The notes: generated from the sequence alone by a model not told the origin. Counted from the stretch's first letter, positions 38,502 through 46,096 are shown. The stretch is 64,000 bases of DNA from Burkholderiaceae bacterium (GCA_024235955.1 JACKLJ010000004.1:124001-188000); one strand, 5' to 3'. A program made the numbers and translations.

Positions 38502-39361
38502 GAGCCGCCTCCCAGTGTGGGCCGCACCCAGTCCACCTGCAGCGCGCCGGCCAGCGGCTGGCTGGGCGCCAGGGTGAGCATCAGGCGGATGGCGTCGGGC
38601 ACCGCGCTGTTGGTGCTGCTGCCGCCGCCGGCGACGGCCTCGGCGGCGCTGGAGAGCGGGTTGGTCCAGGCGTTGTTGCGGTAGTAGTGCAGTTGCCAGT
38701 CGGTCAGCCGGCCGATCTGCACCGCCTGCGCCGGCGCGCCGGGCGGCAGCAGCGGAGCGCCGGCCTGGCCCCAGCGGGCGGCGGCTTCCCAGGCGCTGGC
38801 CCAGGCGTTCTGCGCGCTGACGGGCGCCGACTGCCAGCGCAGCCACTCGCCGGTGGGCCGGCGTGCCCACGCCACCACGCGCACGCCGTCGCCCGGAGCG
38901 CGGCTGGAAGCGCGCGTGAGGCGCAGCACGCTGCCGTCCCAGGCCAGGCTGCGGGTGGCAGCGGGCGAGTTGGTCTGCGCGGCGGCATTGGCCGGATCGA
39001 CGGCGGTGCCGGGCAGCGGCCAGACCATCATCGCGTCCAGGTCGGCGCGCCACTGGCCGAGGCCTGCCTGCAGCGCCAGCACGCCGTCGGTGTGCTCGTG
39101 CGTGGCCTGCTGCGCGCGCGCCATGCCGTCGATGCCGCGCCAGGTCATCACCGCCATCAGCGCCATGATGGCCAGCGCCACCAGCACCTCGACCAGGGTG
39201 AAGCCCCGGGCTGCCCCGTTTTTTGGGGAAAAAGTGGCTCTGGCCCTTGCATGGCGGGCGCAGATAGCTATGAAATCAGAAGCGTTTTCCCGCCCGGCGA
39301 CGCATCGCGTACGGCGCGCGCACTGCGCCAGCAGACACCGCATGCGCCTGCGGGTGCGCAT
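38498..39361 (-). CDS. gspJ: type II secretion minor pseudopilin GspJ
   Basis: 287 residues from the ATG at 39361, which overlaps the gspI stop (ATGA). The prepilin motif RGFTLVEVLVALAIMALMAV places cleavage after Gly-53, with Glu at +5, giving an unusually long leader. Codons about 24-44 of that leader are formed by an in-frame copy of the dispersed TAGCTG repeat, and no ATG, GTG or TTG lies between the repeat and the cleavage site. The mature part has the GspJ-type beta domain (DAMMVWPLPGTAVDP). The true translation start needs experimental support. Confidence 0.9.
   Translation of the reverse strand: MRTRRRMRCLLAQCARRTRCVAGRENASDFIAICARHARARATFSPKNGAARGFTLVEVLVALAIMALMAVMTWRGIDGMARAQQATHEHTDGVLALQAGLGQWRADLDAMMVWPLPGTAVDPANAAAQTNSPAATRSLAWDGSVLRLTRASSRAPGDGVRVVAWARRPTGEWLRWQSAPVSAQNAWASAWEAAARWGQAGAPLLPPGAPAQAVQIGRLTDWQLHYYRNNAWTNPLSSAAEAVAGGGSSTNSAVPDAIRLMLTLAPSQPLAGALQVDWVRPTLGGGS
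39229..39285 (-). repeat. dispersed TAGCTG repeat, copy 8, inside gspJ
   Basis: Reverse orientation: TTTCATAGCTATCTGCGCCC, GCCATGCAAGGGCCAGAGCC, ACTTTTTC. It is read in frame as part of the GspJ leader (ICARHARARATF). Confidence 0.88.
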
Positions 39362-39723
39362 CAGTTCGCCCCCACGATGGTGGTCAGCTTGAGGATCTGC
39401 GTGCCGCCCTCGCTCACCACCGCGTCCACGCGGCGGAAGTTGGGGTTGGGCGTGGGCTGCACCGACTGCAGCACCTGCAGGCTCAGCCCAGCCTGGGTGC
39501 AGGTGCTGGTGCTGTCGCCCACGCCGGGCAGGCTGCGCGCCAGGCGCAGGGCGATGAGCTGGTTCTCGGCACAGATCTCGGCCAGCAGCACGCGGCCCTG
39601 GCGGTCGGCGTTGTCGGTGAGCGCGGCGGTGGCCTTCAGGCCCGCCACCAGCGCGATGGCCGTGATGGCCAGCGCCACCAGCACCTCGACCAAGGTGAAG
39701 CCGCGCGGGCGGGTGGTGCTCAC
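39361..39723 (-). CDS. gspI: type II secretion minor pseudopilin GspI
   Basis: 120 residues from a GTG at 39723. A short leader (MSTTRPRG) precedes FTLVEVLVALAITAIALVAG with Glu at +5. AEICAENQLIALRLA matches the GspI N-terminal helix and loop. GspI nucleates the I-J-K tip complex. Its stop overlaps the gspJ start. Confidence 0.94.
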   Translation of the reverse strand: MSTTRPRGFTLVEVLVALAITAIALVAGLKATAALTDNADRQGRVLLAEICAENQLIALRLARSLPGVGDSTSTCTQAGLSLQVLQSVQPTPNPNFRRVDAVVSEGGTQILKLTTIVGAN

Positions 39724-39730
39724 GGGACCG

Positions 39731-39843
39731 CCCTCCGCGCCAGGTAGTCGCGCTGCGGGATATGCGCCTGGGAACGGCCCGGCGCGCGTAACCGAGCCCT
39801 CCGCGCTGAGCGCTGCGGGATGAGCGCTTGGGAGCGGCCCGGC
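39731..39843. repeat. imperfect tandem duplication in the gspH-gspI spacer
   Basis: CCCTCCGCGC occurs at 39731 and 39797, and the block CGCTGCGGGA...GGGA(A/G)CGGCCCGGC occurs at 39751-39783 and 39811-39843. These form two units of about 53 and 47 bp with a small indel. The 15 bp TTGGGAGCGGCCCGG of the second unit recurs exactly at 38451-38465 in the gspK leader. Confidence 0.7.
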
Positions 39844-39847
39844 CCGC

Positions 39848-40303
39848 TCATGAGCCCGTCTCCACGCTGAAGGGCCGGAGCCCGTCGGTGGCCAGCGTGA
39901 CGGGCGGCACGCCGCCGTCCGCGCTGCTGCGCTGTATCACGATGGTCTGCGGGCCGATCACCGGGTCCGGCCCCAGCACCACCGGCGCGTTGCCGACGGC
40001 GGCGGTGCCGGTGTCCAGCCAGTGGGTGGGCAGCGGGTCGGCCGTGGCCGGCAGGCCGTCCCAGGCAAAGCCGCCCGGCACCGGCCGCCAGACGATCGGC
40101 ACACCAGCCGCGCGCGACTGGGCGCGGGCCGACTCCAGCAGCGCCGCCAGCCGCTCGCCCTCGCGCGCCAGCTGGTCGGCCCCCGAGTCGCGCAGCGCCA
40201 GGCTGGCCACGGCGGTGCCGATGGCGATGACGGCGATCACCACCATCAGCTCGATCAGGGTGAAGCCGCGGCCCCCCCCGTTGGGTCGAGCTGACTCACC
40301 CAT
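39848..40303 (-). CDS. gspH: type II secretion minor pseudopilin GspH
   Basis: 151 residues. Leader MGESARPNGGGRG, then FTLIELMVVIAVIAIGTAV with Glu at +5, followed by a GspH-type C-terminal domain (ERLAALLESARAQSRAAGVP). It links the tip complex to the GspG shaft. It starts 30 bp after the embedded methyltransferase-WbsX gene rather than directly after gspG. Confidence 0.93.
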   Translation of the reverse strand: MGESARPNGGGRGFTLIELMVVIAVIAIGTAVASLALRDSGADQLAREGERLAALLESARAQSRAAGVPIVWRPVPGGFAWDGLPATADPLPTHWLDTGTAAVGNAPVVLGPDPVIGPQTIVIQRSSADGGVPPVTLATDGLRPFSVETGS

Positions 40304-40333
40304 GGGCCGCTGCAGGACCGGGTCGCACGGGAC

Positions 40334-42313
40334 CTACGCGCCCGACGACCCGAAGGCCACCCGCTGGGTGGCGGCGAGCAGGGCGTAGCCGTACTTGCGG
40401 TCCGGCTCCAGGTACACACCTTCGGCCCACTCGTTCCAGGCGTTGATGAAGACCATGCTTTCGGCGCCGACCGCGGGGTTGTCGGCCGCATAGGCCACAG
40501 CGTTGCGCAGCCAGGTCTCGTAGCTTTCGGGCGTGCAGCCATGAAAGATGTGTGCCCGGTTGCCCTTGCGCGCGGTGTTGTCCCAGGAGCCGGCCATCAC
40601 GGTCTTCACGGTCGGTTTGGCCGTGGGGGCGACCATCGCGGCATCGGCGAACGTCTGGTAGCGGAAGACGCCGATATCGTTGTCCGGCTCGAAGAAGGCA
40701 TGAGCCGAACTGAAGCTGTTCGACGGGTTGAAGATATAGCTGTTGTTGGGCGGGAACTCGAAGAAGAAATCGACCCCGACATCGGCCGCGGTCAGGTGCC
40801 TGCCTTCAACAGTGAAACTGGCGCGCTCGAGGCCGCCGATCAGGAGATCCCCAAGCCCCAGTTTGCGTGCATGCTCCCTCCACCGGCGCACCATCTCCTT
40901 GGCTCCAGCGACGTCGAGCGTGCCTTCGTTACCCACCAGCGGGTATACCAGCAGAACCGGCTTACCGTCCATCCTGAAATAGCCCTCATGAGCGAATACC
41001 GGGGCGAGGTCTTCAATGAACTTCTCCGGGTCATCGGGCCGGTGCTTGTGCTCCATCAACAGATCGTGCTCGTGCTGGTCCTTGTCGACCCAAGTCTTGC
41101 GCCAGTTTTCGTTGCACCACATGACGAAGAAGGGCAGTTGCAACTCGGCGTACCGCGCCATGTAGTCGTGCAGCGGCTTTTCCAGCATGCGCTCGCCGCT
41201 GAACCAGTAGTAGTAGAAGACAAACCCCGAGAGGCCGGCCTGCCTGGCCAGTTCCACCTGGCGTGCCATGACCTCGGGCACGCGCAGGTCGTAATATCCC
41301 AACTCGCCGGGATGGCGCGGCTGGTAGTGCCCCGCGAACGCCGGCCGCGCGCGCGTGACGTTCGTCCACTCCGTGAAACCGGCGCCCCACCACTCGGAGT
41401 TTTGAGGGGTCGGGTGGAACTGAGGCAGATAGAAAGCAAACAGCTTGGTGGCGATCGGGTTGCGCTCGGGCCGCGGCGGCAGGGTGGCAACGTAATGGGC
41501 CGGGTCCGGTCTGAAGGCGTCGTCGTAATCCTGGATCAGGTCATGCGCATTCGCCACTGACACGGGCGCCAGCGCGTGCTTGATGCCTCTCTTGGGTTGT
41601 GCGCGGAAGATGAATTGCTTGGCGCACAGTTCGGTCAATTCTTCACCGGTCGTGCGGAGAGCGAAGCTCCCGTACTGGAGCACGCACGGGCCGCGCAGGT
41701 GTTTGTGCTGGTTGAAGTAGTCGACCAGCCGCTCATCCAGCGCTACGCCACCGGGCGTGATGCTGTAGCCCGTGGAGTCCAGCATGCCGTGGATCTCGCG
41801 CAGCGTGAAGAAGCGGATGTGCGTGATGTCGAGCAGGCCGTGCTGATCATAGGGAAAGCGACCTTCGGCGATCTCGTTCATCAGCCACAGGTTCCGCACG
41901 TTGGGCAGGCTGATCACCAGTTCGGCGTCGGGCGTCAGCCAGGGCAGCAAGGCGGTGAGCGCGCGCCAGGGGTCGTACATGTGCTCCAGCACGTCGCCCA
42001 GCACCACGCCGTCCACCGAATTGGGCTTGAGGCCGAGCACCTCGAGGTTCTGCTCCTCAAACTTGCCGCAGACGACCTTGTCGAGGTTCTGGAGCGACTC
42101 CTTGGCGGCAGCCTGGTTCAGCTCGAACCCCCAGTAGGTCACCCCGGGGAACTTCTCCTTGCAGTATTTGCCGGCGTACCCGCCGCTGGAGCCGATCTCG
42201 ATGACCATCTTCCTGGGCGAGGAAAACAGGTTGATCAGCTCTTGTCGGCTTAACCGGTGGTAAGGGGACGCGGCGTTGTCCGCCACGGAAAGGTACTTCT
42301 TCCAGACGTGCAT
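40334..42313 (-). CDS. SAM-methyltransferase / WbsX-type glycan enzyme fusion, embedded in the gsp operon
   Basis: 659 residues in two modules. Residues about 20-235 form a class I SAM-dependent methyltransferase (VIEIGSSGGYAGKY near 37-50, GDVLEHMYDPWRAL near 106-119, LVISLPNVRN). Residues about 290-655 match the WbsX family (GH99-like fold): FAFYLPQFHPTPQNSEWWG, GFTEWTNVTRARPAF, VMWCNENWRKTW, and INAWNEWAEGVYLEPD near the end. WbsX proteins occur in O-antigen and cell-surface polysaccharide loci. No signal peptide or membrane segment is seen, so it is probably cytoplasmic. It lies 19 bp after gspG and 30 bp before gspH, same strand, and looks lower in GC than the flanking gsp genes. A role in modifying a surface glycan or a T2SS substrate is inference. 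Confidence 0.85.
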   Translation of the reverse strand: MHVWKKYLSVADNAASPYHRLSRQELINLFSSPRKMVIEIGSSGGYAGKYCKEKFPGVTYWGFELNQAAAKESLQNLDKVVCGKFEEQNLEVLGLKPNSVDGVVLGDVLEHMYDPWRALTALLPWLTPDAELVISLPNVRNLWLMNEIAEGRFPYDQHGLLDITHIRFFTLREIHGMLDSTGYSITPGGVALDERLVDYFNQHKHLRGPCVLQYGSFALRTTGEELTELCAKQFIFRAQPKRGIKHALAPVSVANAHDLIQDYDDAFRPDPAHYVATLPPRPERNPIATKLFAFYLPQFHPTPQNSEWWGAGFTEWTNVTRARPAFAGHYQPRHPGELGYYDLRVPEVMARQVELARQAGLSGFVFYYYWFSGERMLEKPLHDYMARYAELQLPFFVMWCNENWRKTWVDKDQHEHDLLMEHKHRPDDPEKFIEDLAPVFAHEGYFRMDGKPVLLVYPLVGNEGTLDVAGAKEMVRRWREHARKLGLGDLLIGGLERASFTVEGRHLTAADVGVDFFFEFPPNNSYIFNPSNSFSSAHAFFEPDNDIGVFRYQTFADAAMVAPTAKPTVKTVMAGSWDNTARKGNRAHIFHGCTPESYETWLRNAVAYAADNPAVGAESMVFINAWNEWAEGVYLEPDRKYGYALLAATQRVAFGSSGA

Positions 42314-42332
42314 GTTGGGGAAGGTGAACTGC

Positions 42333-42773
42333 TTACTGCCAGGACCCGATGTCCGCGTTCTTGCCTTCGCCGCCCGGCGCGCCGTCGGCGCCGAAGCTCA
42401 TGACGTCGACCTCGCCCTTCACGCCGGGGTTGAGGTACTGGTACGGGTGGCCCCAGGGGTCCATGGGCAGCTTTTCCAGGTACGGGCGCCAGTTGGGCGG
42501 CACGGGCTGGGTGCTGGGTTTGGCGATCAGCGCCTGCAGGCCCTGCTCGCCGGTGGGAAAGCGCAGGTTGTCCAGCTTGTAAAGCTTGAGCGCCTGCATC
42601 AGGTTGTGCACGTCGGTGCGGGCGGCGGTGGCGCGGGCGTCGTCGGTGCGGTCGAGCACGTTGGGCACGATCAGCGCGGCCAGCACGCCGATGATGACCA
42701 GCACCACCATCAGCTCGATCAGGGTGAAGCCGGCCGCGCGGCGGGCGCGGGCGGCGGCAAGGCGAAGGTTCAT
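42333..42773 (-). CDS. gspG: type II secretion major pseudopilin GspG
   Basis: 146 residues from the ATG at 42773. A leader of 15 residues ending RRAAG precedes FTLIELMVVLVIIGVLAALI, with Glu at +5. The conserved GspG core contains ALKLYKLDNLRFPTGEQGLQAL and DPWGHPYQYLNPG. The C-terminal calcium-binding loop region is FGADGAPGGEGKNADIGSW. GspG polymerises into the pseudopilus. It is the first gene of the minus-strand gsp run and divergent from gspC. Confidence 0.97.
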   Translation of the reverse strand: MNLRLAAARARRAAGFTLIELMVVLVIIGVLAALIVPNVLDRTDDARATAARTDVHNLMQALKLYKLDNLRFPTGEQGLQALIAKPSTQPVPPNWRPYLEKLPMDPWGHPYQYLNPGVKGEVDVMSFGADGAPGGEGKNADIGSWQ

Positions 42774-42853
42774 GGATGCGTCGCGGGGCGAAAACGGAGT
42801 TGGCATCCATGATAATCCCCGCATGTTTCGCGCAGCGTGCCTCGCCGGCTGAG

Positions 42854-43483
42854 ATGGCGGCTCCCTTCGGTTCTTCGCGCCTCGGCGTGGGTCTGGTGAC
42901 CGCGCTGGTCTGGGCGCTGGCCGCCGGCAGCGCGCTCTACTGGGGTCTGCGCGCCAGCCAGCCTGTGGCGCCCGTGCTGCCGCTGGCGGGGCGTGCCGAC
43001 GGCCCGGCGGTCGACACCCGGGCCGTCGCCCGCGCCTTGGGTGCGCCCGATGTCGCGGCAGCGCCGGCCCATGCGCCCGTCCCGGCGATCGCCAGCCGCG
43101 TCAAGCTGAGCGGCGTGGTCACGCACGGCGCAGGCGGCGCGGTGCTGCTGTCGGTGGACGGCAAGCCGCCCAGGCCCTACCGCGTGGGCGCCGCGGTGGA
43201 CGGCGACTGGGTGGTGCACACGGTGTCGCCGCACGCGGTGGAACTGGCCGCCGGCAAGGAGCGCGCCAGGCTCGAGATGCCGGCCATGAGCGAGCGCTCC
43301 AGCGCTGGCGACGCGGTGGCCCCGCAGCAGCCGAACCCGGCGCTGGTGCCCGGCATGGCCGGGCCGCGCGTGGCGGTGCCGCAGGGGGTGGTGCCCGCGC
43401 CCGCCGGCACCGTGCCTCCCGGCCTGTCGGTGCCCGGCGTGCCGCCACAGGCGGTGCGCCCATCCCGGAATGCTACCGAATAA
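42854..43483 (+). CDS. gspC: type II secretion protein GspC (HR domain only)
   Basis: 209 residues from the ATG at 42854. One N-terminal membrane segment (LGVGLVTALVWALAAGSALYW) is followed by a homology region domain (SRVKLSGVVTHGAGGAVLLS, GKPPRPYRVGAAVDGDWVV, VSPHAVELAAG) that contacts the secretin N0 domain. The C-terminus is a Pro/Val/Gly-rich tail without a PDZ domain, so it is a short GspC. It is transcribed away from gspG with 80 bp between the two starts. Confidence 0.85.
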   Translation: MAAPFGSSRLGVGLVTALVWALAAGSALYWGLRASQPVAPVLPLAGRADGPAVDTRAVARALGAPDVAAAPAHAPVPAIASRVKLSGVVTHGAGGAVLLSVDGKPPRPYRVGAAVDGDWVVHTVSPHAVELAAGKERARLEMPAMSERSSAGDAVAPQQPNPALVPGMAGPRVAVPQGVVPAPAGTVPPGLSVPGVPPQAVRPSRNATE

Positions 43484-43530
43484 ATAGCTGTCTGCGCCCG
43501 CCAGTTGTGGGCTGCGGGCCAATTTGATGC
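43471..43530 (+). repeat. dispersed TAGCTG repeat, copy 9
   Basis: GAATAAATAGCTGTCTGCGC then CCGCCAG, GGGCTGCGGGCCAATTTGA. The gspC stop codon (43481-43483) is inside it. Confidence 0.88.
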
Positions 43531-43540
43531 GTGAAAAGGC

Positions 43541-45115
43541 TCAGAGGAAGAGCCGGTAGGCCGGGTTGTCGGTCTCGTCCACCCAGGGGTAGCCCAGCTC
43601 GGCCAGGAACTTGCGCAGCGCGGCGTCGCCGCTCTTGGGCACCTGCATGCCGACCAGCACGCGGCCGTAGTCGGCGCCCTGGTTGCGGTAGTGGAACAGG
43701 CTGATGTTCCAGCTCGGCTTCATCAGGCTGAGGAACTTCATCAGCGCGCCGGGCCGCTCGGGGAACACGAAGCGCAGCAGGCGCTCGTCGCCGGCCAGCT
43801 GCGAACGGCCGCCCACCATGTAGCGCACGTGCTGCTTGGCCAGCTCGTCGTGCGTGAGGTCGATGGCGGGGAAGCCCGCGCGCTCGAAGTGCGCCGCGAT
43901 CCTGGGCGATTCACCCCTGGCCGCCGTGGTCAGGCCGACGAAGATGTGCGCCTTGCCCGGATCGCTGATGCGGTAGTTGAACTCGGTGACGTTGCGCGGC
44001 CCGCCGGGCAGGCCGTCCAGCGTGGTCAGGAAGCGGCGGAAGCTGCCGCGCTCTTCCGGGATGGTCACGGCCAGCAGGGCCTCGCGCTCTTCGCCCACCT
44101 CGGCACGCTCGGCCACGAAGCGCAGGCGGTCGAAGTTCATGTTGGCGCCGCACAGCACGGCCACATAGGTTTCGCCCCTGGTCTTGTGCGTGGCCACGTA
44201 CTGCTTGATGGCGGCCACCGCCATGGCGCCGGAGGGCTCGACGATGCTGCGCGTGTCCACGAACACGTCCTTGATGGCGGCGCAGACGGCGTCGGTGTCG
44301 ACGCTGACGTACTCGTCCACCAGTTCGCTGGCAATGCGGAAGGTCTCCTCGCCCACCAGCTTGACGGCGGTGCCGTCGGCGAACAGGCCGACGTCCTTCA
44401 GCTGCACGCGCTGGCCGGCCGCCACCGACTGCATCATGGCGTCGGAGTCGTTCATCTGCACGCCGACGACCTTGACCTCCGGCCGCACCGCCTTGATGTA
44501 GCTGGCCACGCCGCTGATCAGCCCGCCGCCGCCGATGGCCACGAACACTGCATCCAGCGGCCCCTGGTGCTGGCGCAGGATCTCCATGGCGATGGTGCCC
44601 TGGCCGGCGATCACCAGCGGGTCGTCGAACGGGTGGATGAAGGTCAGGCCCTGCTCGGCCTGCAGCTGCACGGCGTGCTCGTAGGCGTCGGAGTAGCTGT
44701 CGCCGGCCAGCACCACCTCGCCGCCCAGGGCGCGCACGGCGTCCACCTTGAGCTGCGGCGTGCTCACCGGCATCACCACCACGGCGCGCGTGCCCAGCTT
44801 GTGGGCGCCCAGCGCCACGCCCTGGGCGTGGTTGCCGGCGGAGGCGCAGATCACGCCCTTTTGCAGCTGCTCGGGCGTCAGGTGCGCCATCTTGTTGTAG
44901 GCGCCGCGCAGCTTGAAGCTGAACACCGGCTGCTGGTCCTCGCGCTTGAGCAGCACCTTGTTGTGCAGCCGGCGCGCCAGCGCGGGGGCGGCGTCGAGCG
45001 CCGATTCGACGGCCACGTCGTACACCTTGGCGGTGAGCACGGCCTTCAGGTAGTCGTTTTGCGAAGGGCGCTGGGCAGTGGGCGGGGCTGAGCGGGGAGA
45101 CGGTCGGGCGGGCAT
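43541..45115 (-). CDS. ilvA: biosynthetic threonine ammonia-lyase IlvA
   Basis: 524 residues. It deaminates threonine to 2-oxobutanoate, the first step of isoleucine synthesis. The PLP lysine is in FSFKLRGAYNK (Lys about 68), with the phosphate-binding loop AIGGGGLISG near 185. The C-terminal ~180 residues contain two ACT-like regulatory domains (VTIPEERGSFRRFLTTL, FVFPERPGALMKFLSLM), as in the isoleucine-inhibited long form. A structured intergenic region lies upstream. Confidence 0.96.
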   Translation of the reverse strand: MPARPSPRSAPPTAQRPSQNDYLKAVLTAKVYDVAVESALDAAPALARRLHNKVLLKREDQQPVFSFKLRGAYNKMAHLTPEQLQKGVICASAGNHAQGVALGAHKLGTRAVVVMPVSTPQLKVDAVRALGGEVVLAGDSYSDAYEHAVQLQAEQGLTFIHPFDDPLVIAGQGTIAMEILRQHQGPLDAVFVAIGGGGLISGVASYIKAVRPEVKVVGVQMNDSDAMMQSVAAGQRVQLKDVGLFADGTAVKLVGEETFRIASELVDEYVSVDTDAVCAAIKDVFVDTRSIVEPSGAMAVAAIKQYVATHKTRGETYVAVLCGANMNFDRLRFVAERAEVGEEREALLAVTIPEERGSFRRFLTTLDGLPGGPRNVTEFNYRISDPGKAHIFVGLTTAARGESPRIAAHFERAGFPAIDLTHDELAKQHVRYMVGGRSQLAGDERLLRFVFPERPGALMKFLSLMKPSWNISLFHYRNQGADYGRVLVGMQVPKSGDAALRKFLAELGYPWVDETDNPAYRLFL

Positions 45116-45129
45116 GGCAGGGCTTTCAG

Positions 45130-45297
45130 TCAGAAGGTGCGAAGGAGCTGCACGTGTCCGAAAGGGCCGCCCAAACGTGCCCGATCAAGGCGCAAAGCGG
45201 AGTCGTAGCTCGGGCTACGGCGAGCATTTGCAACGCGGAGCGGGCGTGTTTGGGCGGTCAGGGCGGGCATGGGAAGTTCGTTCGCACCTTCTCAGCC
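45130..45297 (-). repeat. nested inverted-repeat element upstream of ilvA
   Basis: Three nested pairings share one centre. An outer 12 bp perfect pair AGAAGGTGCGAA/TTCGCACCTTCT spans the element. A middle pair of about 17 bp (CCGCCCAAAC shared, CGTGCCCG/CGGGCGTG imperfect) lies at about 45169-45185 and 45241-45257. An inner CGTAGC/GCTACG has a 4 nt loop near 45211-45226. On the minus strand it ends about 15 bp before the ilvA start, so it would lie in the 5' leader of any transcript from further upstream. No protein is encoded. Confidence 0.72.
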
Positions 45298-45343
45298 GCC
45301 AATCATAGGCGCGCGCCGGAAGGCAGCTGAGGAGGCTGCGGAC

Positions 45344-45377
45344 GAAAAAAAGCCCCGAGCCACAAGGGCCGGGGCTT
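45344..45377 (-). terminator. intrinsic terminator on the minus strand, upstream of ilvA
   Basis: Read on the minus strand, AAGCCCCG and CGGGGCTT enclose a 12 nt loop and are followed by a run of T residues. No protein gene lies upstream on this strand for more than 1 kb, so it probably ends a small RNA or an ilvA leader. Confidence 0.8.
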
Positions 45378-45447
45378 GAACCACCTTGAAGGGTGGAGGA
45401 GACAATCGGTGCACGCTGCAGGAATTGCTGCACTGCAACGTGCTTGA
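45344..45447 (-). ncRNA. candidate small RNA (~100 nt) or ilvA leader RNA
   Basis: A predicted transcript from the promoter at 45453-45483 to the terminator at 45344-45377. It contains a C/U-rich single-stranded stretch TGTCTCCTCCACC, complementary to Shine-Dalgarno sequences, then a small hairpin CCACC-CTTCAA-GGTGG and the terminator hairpin, a layout typical of Hfq-type sRNAs. There is no leader peptide rich in Ile, Val, Leu or Thr, so classical attenuation is unlikely. Prediction only. Confidence 0.45.
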
Positions 45448-45452
45448 GGGCA

Positions 45453-45483
45453 AGTCTAGCAAAAAGAACGGTCGTTCGTGCAA
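45453..45483 (-). promoter_or_regulatory. candidate promoter with operator-like palindrome
   Basis: On the minus strand, TTGCAC (45483-45478) and TAGACT (45458-45453) are 19 bp apart. The palindrome GAACG-AC-CGTTC (45477-45466) lies exactly in the spacer, the usual place for a repressor operator. The spacer is slightly long and the -10 is weak. Confidence 0.4.
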
Positions 45484-45634
45484 GCCCGGATGCGCAGCAG
45501 TGTGATTTCTTGCGCCAAATGCAGCTAGTGCACACTCATGTGCAGCGAGTGACGCATATAAGCAACAAAGGGCGCGATCGGCTACGCTTCGGCCTCGACA
45601 AGCAACCCAGACAATCTGCGAAAGGATCGATCGG

Positions 45635-46087
45635 ATGGAATGCACCGTCACCTGGACCGGCGCGGCCGGCACGCGCTCGGGCATGGGCTTACTGGCCGAA
45701 ACCGGCTCCGGCCACGTGCTGGCCATGGACGGCGCGCCCGACGCCGCGCGCCCCGAGAACGGCGGCCAGAACCTGGCGCCGCGGCCCATGGAAACCGTTT
45801 TGGCCGGCACCGGCGGCTGCACCGCCTACGACGTGGTGCTGATCCTGCGGCGCGGCCGGCACGACGTGCGCGGCTGCTCCGTCAGGCTGACCAGCGAGCG
45901 GGCGGAGACCGACCCCAAGGTGTTCACGGCCATCCACATGCACTTCACGGTGACCGGCAAGGGACTGTCGGCCACGGCGGTGGAGCGCGCCATCGCCATG
46001 AGCCACGACAAGTACTGCTCGGCCTCCATCATGCTGGCCAAGACGGCACGCATCACCACCTCGTTCGATCTGGTCGAGGTGGATTGA
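45635..46087 (+). CDS. OsmC/Ohr family protein
   Basis: 150 residues with the OsmC fold signature. The two redox-active cysteines are in TGGCTAYDVVLIL (about 62) and DKYCSASIML (about 128), and the typical PMETVLAGTGGC stretch is present. OsmC-family proteins reduce organic hydroperoxides; this subgroup (YhfA-like) has no proven substrate. ATG at 45635 is preceded by AAAGGA. It is convergent with coq7. Confidence 0.9.
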   Translation: MECTVTWTGAAGTRSGMGLLAETGSGHVLAMDGAPDAARPENGGQNLAPRPMETVLAGTGGCTAYDVVLILRRGRHDVRGCSVRLTSERAETDPKVFTAIHMHFTVTGKGLSATAVERAIAMSHDKYCSASIMLAKTARITTSFDLVEVD

Positions 46088-46096
46088 GGGGTGTCG

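Noticed and set aside
45344..45483. Classical amino-acid attenuator for ilvA
   Set aside because: No leader peptide with repeated Ile, Leu, Val or Thr codons precedes the terminator, and no alternative antiterminator pairing was obvious.
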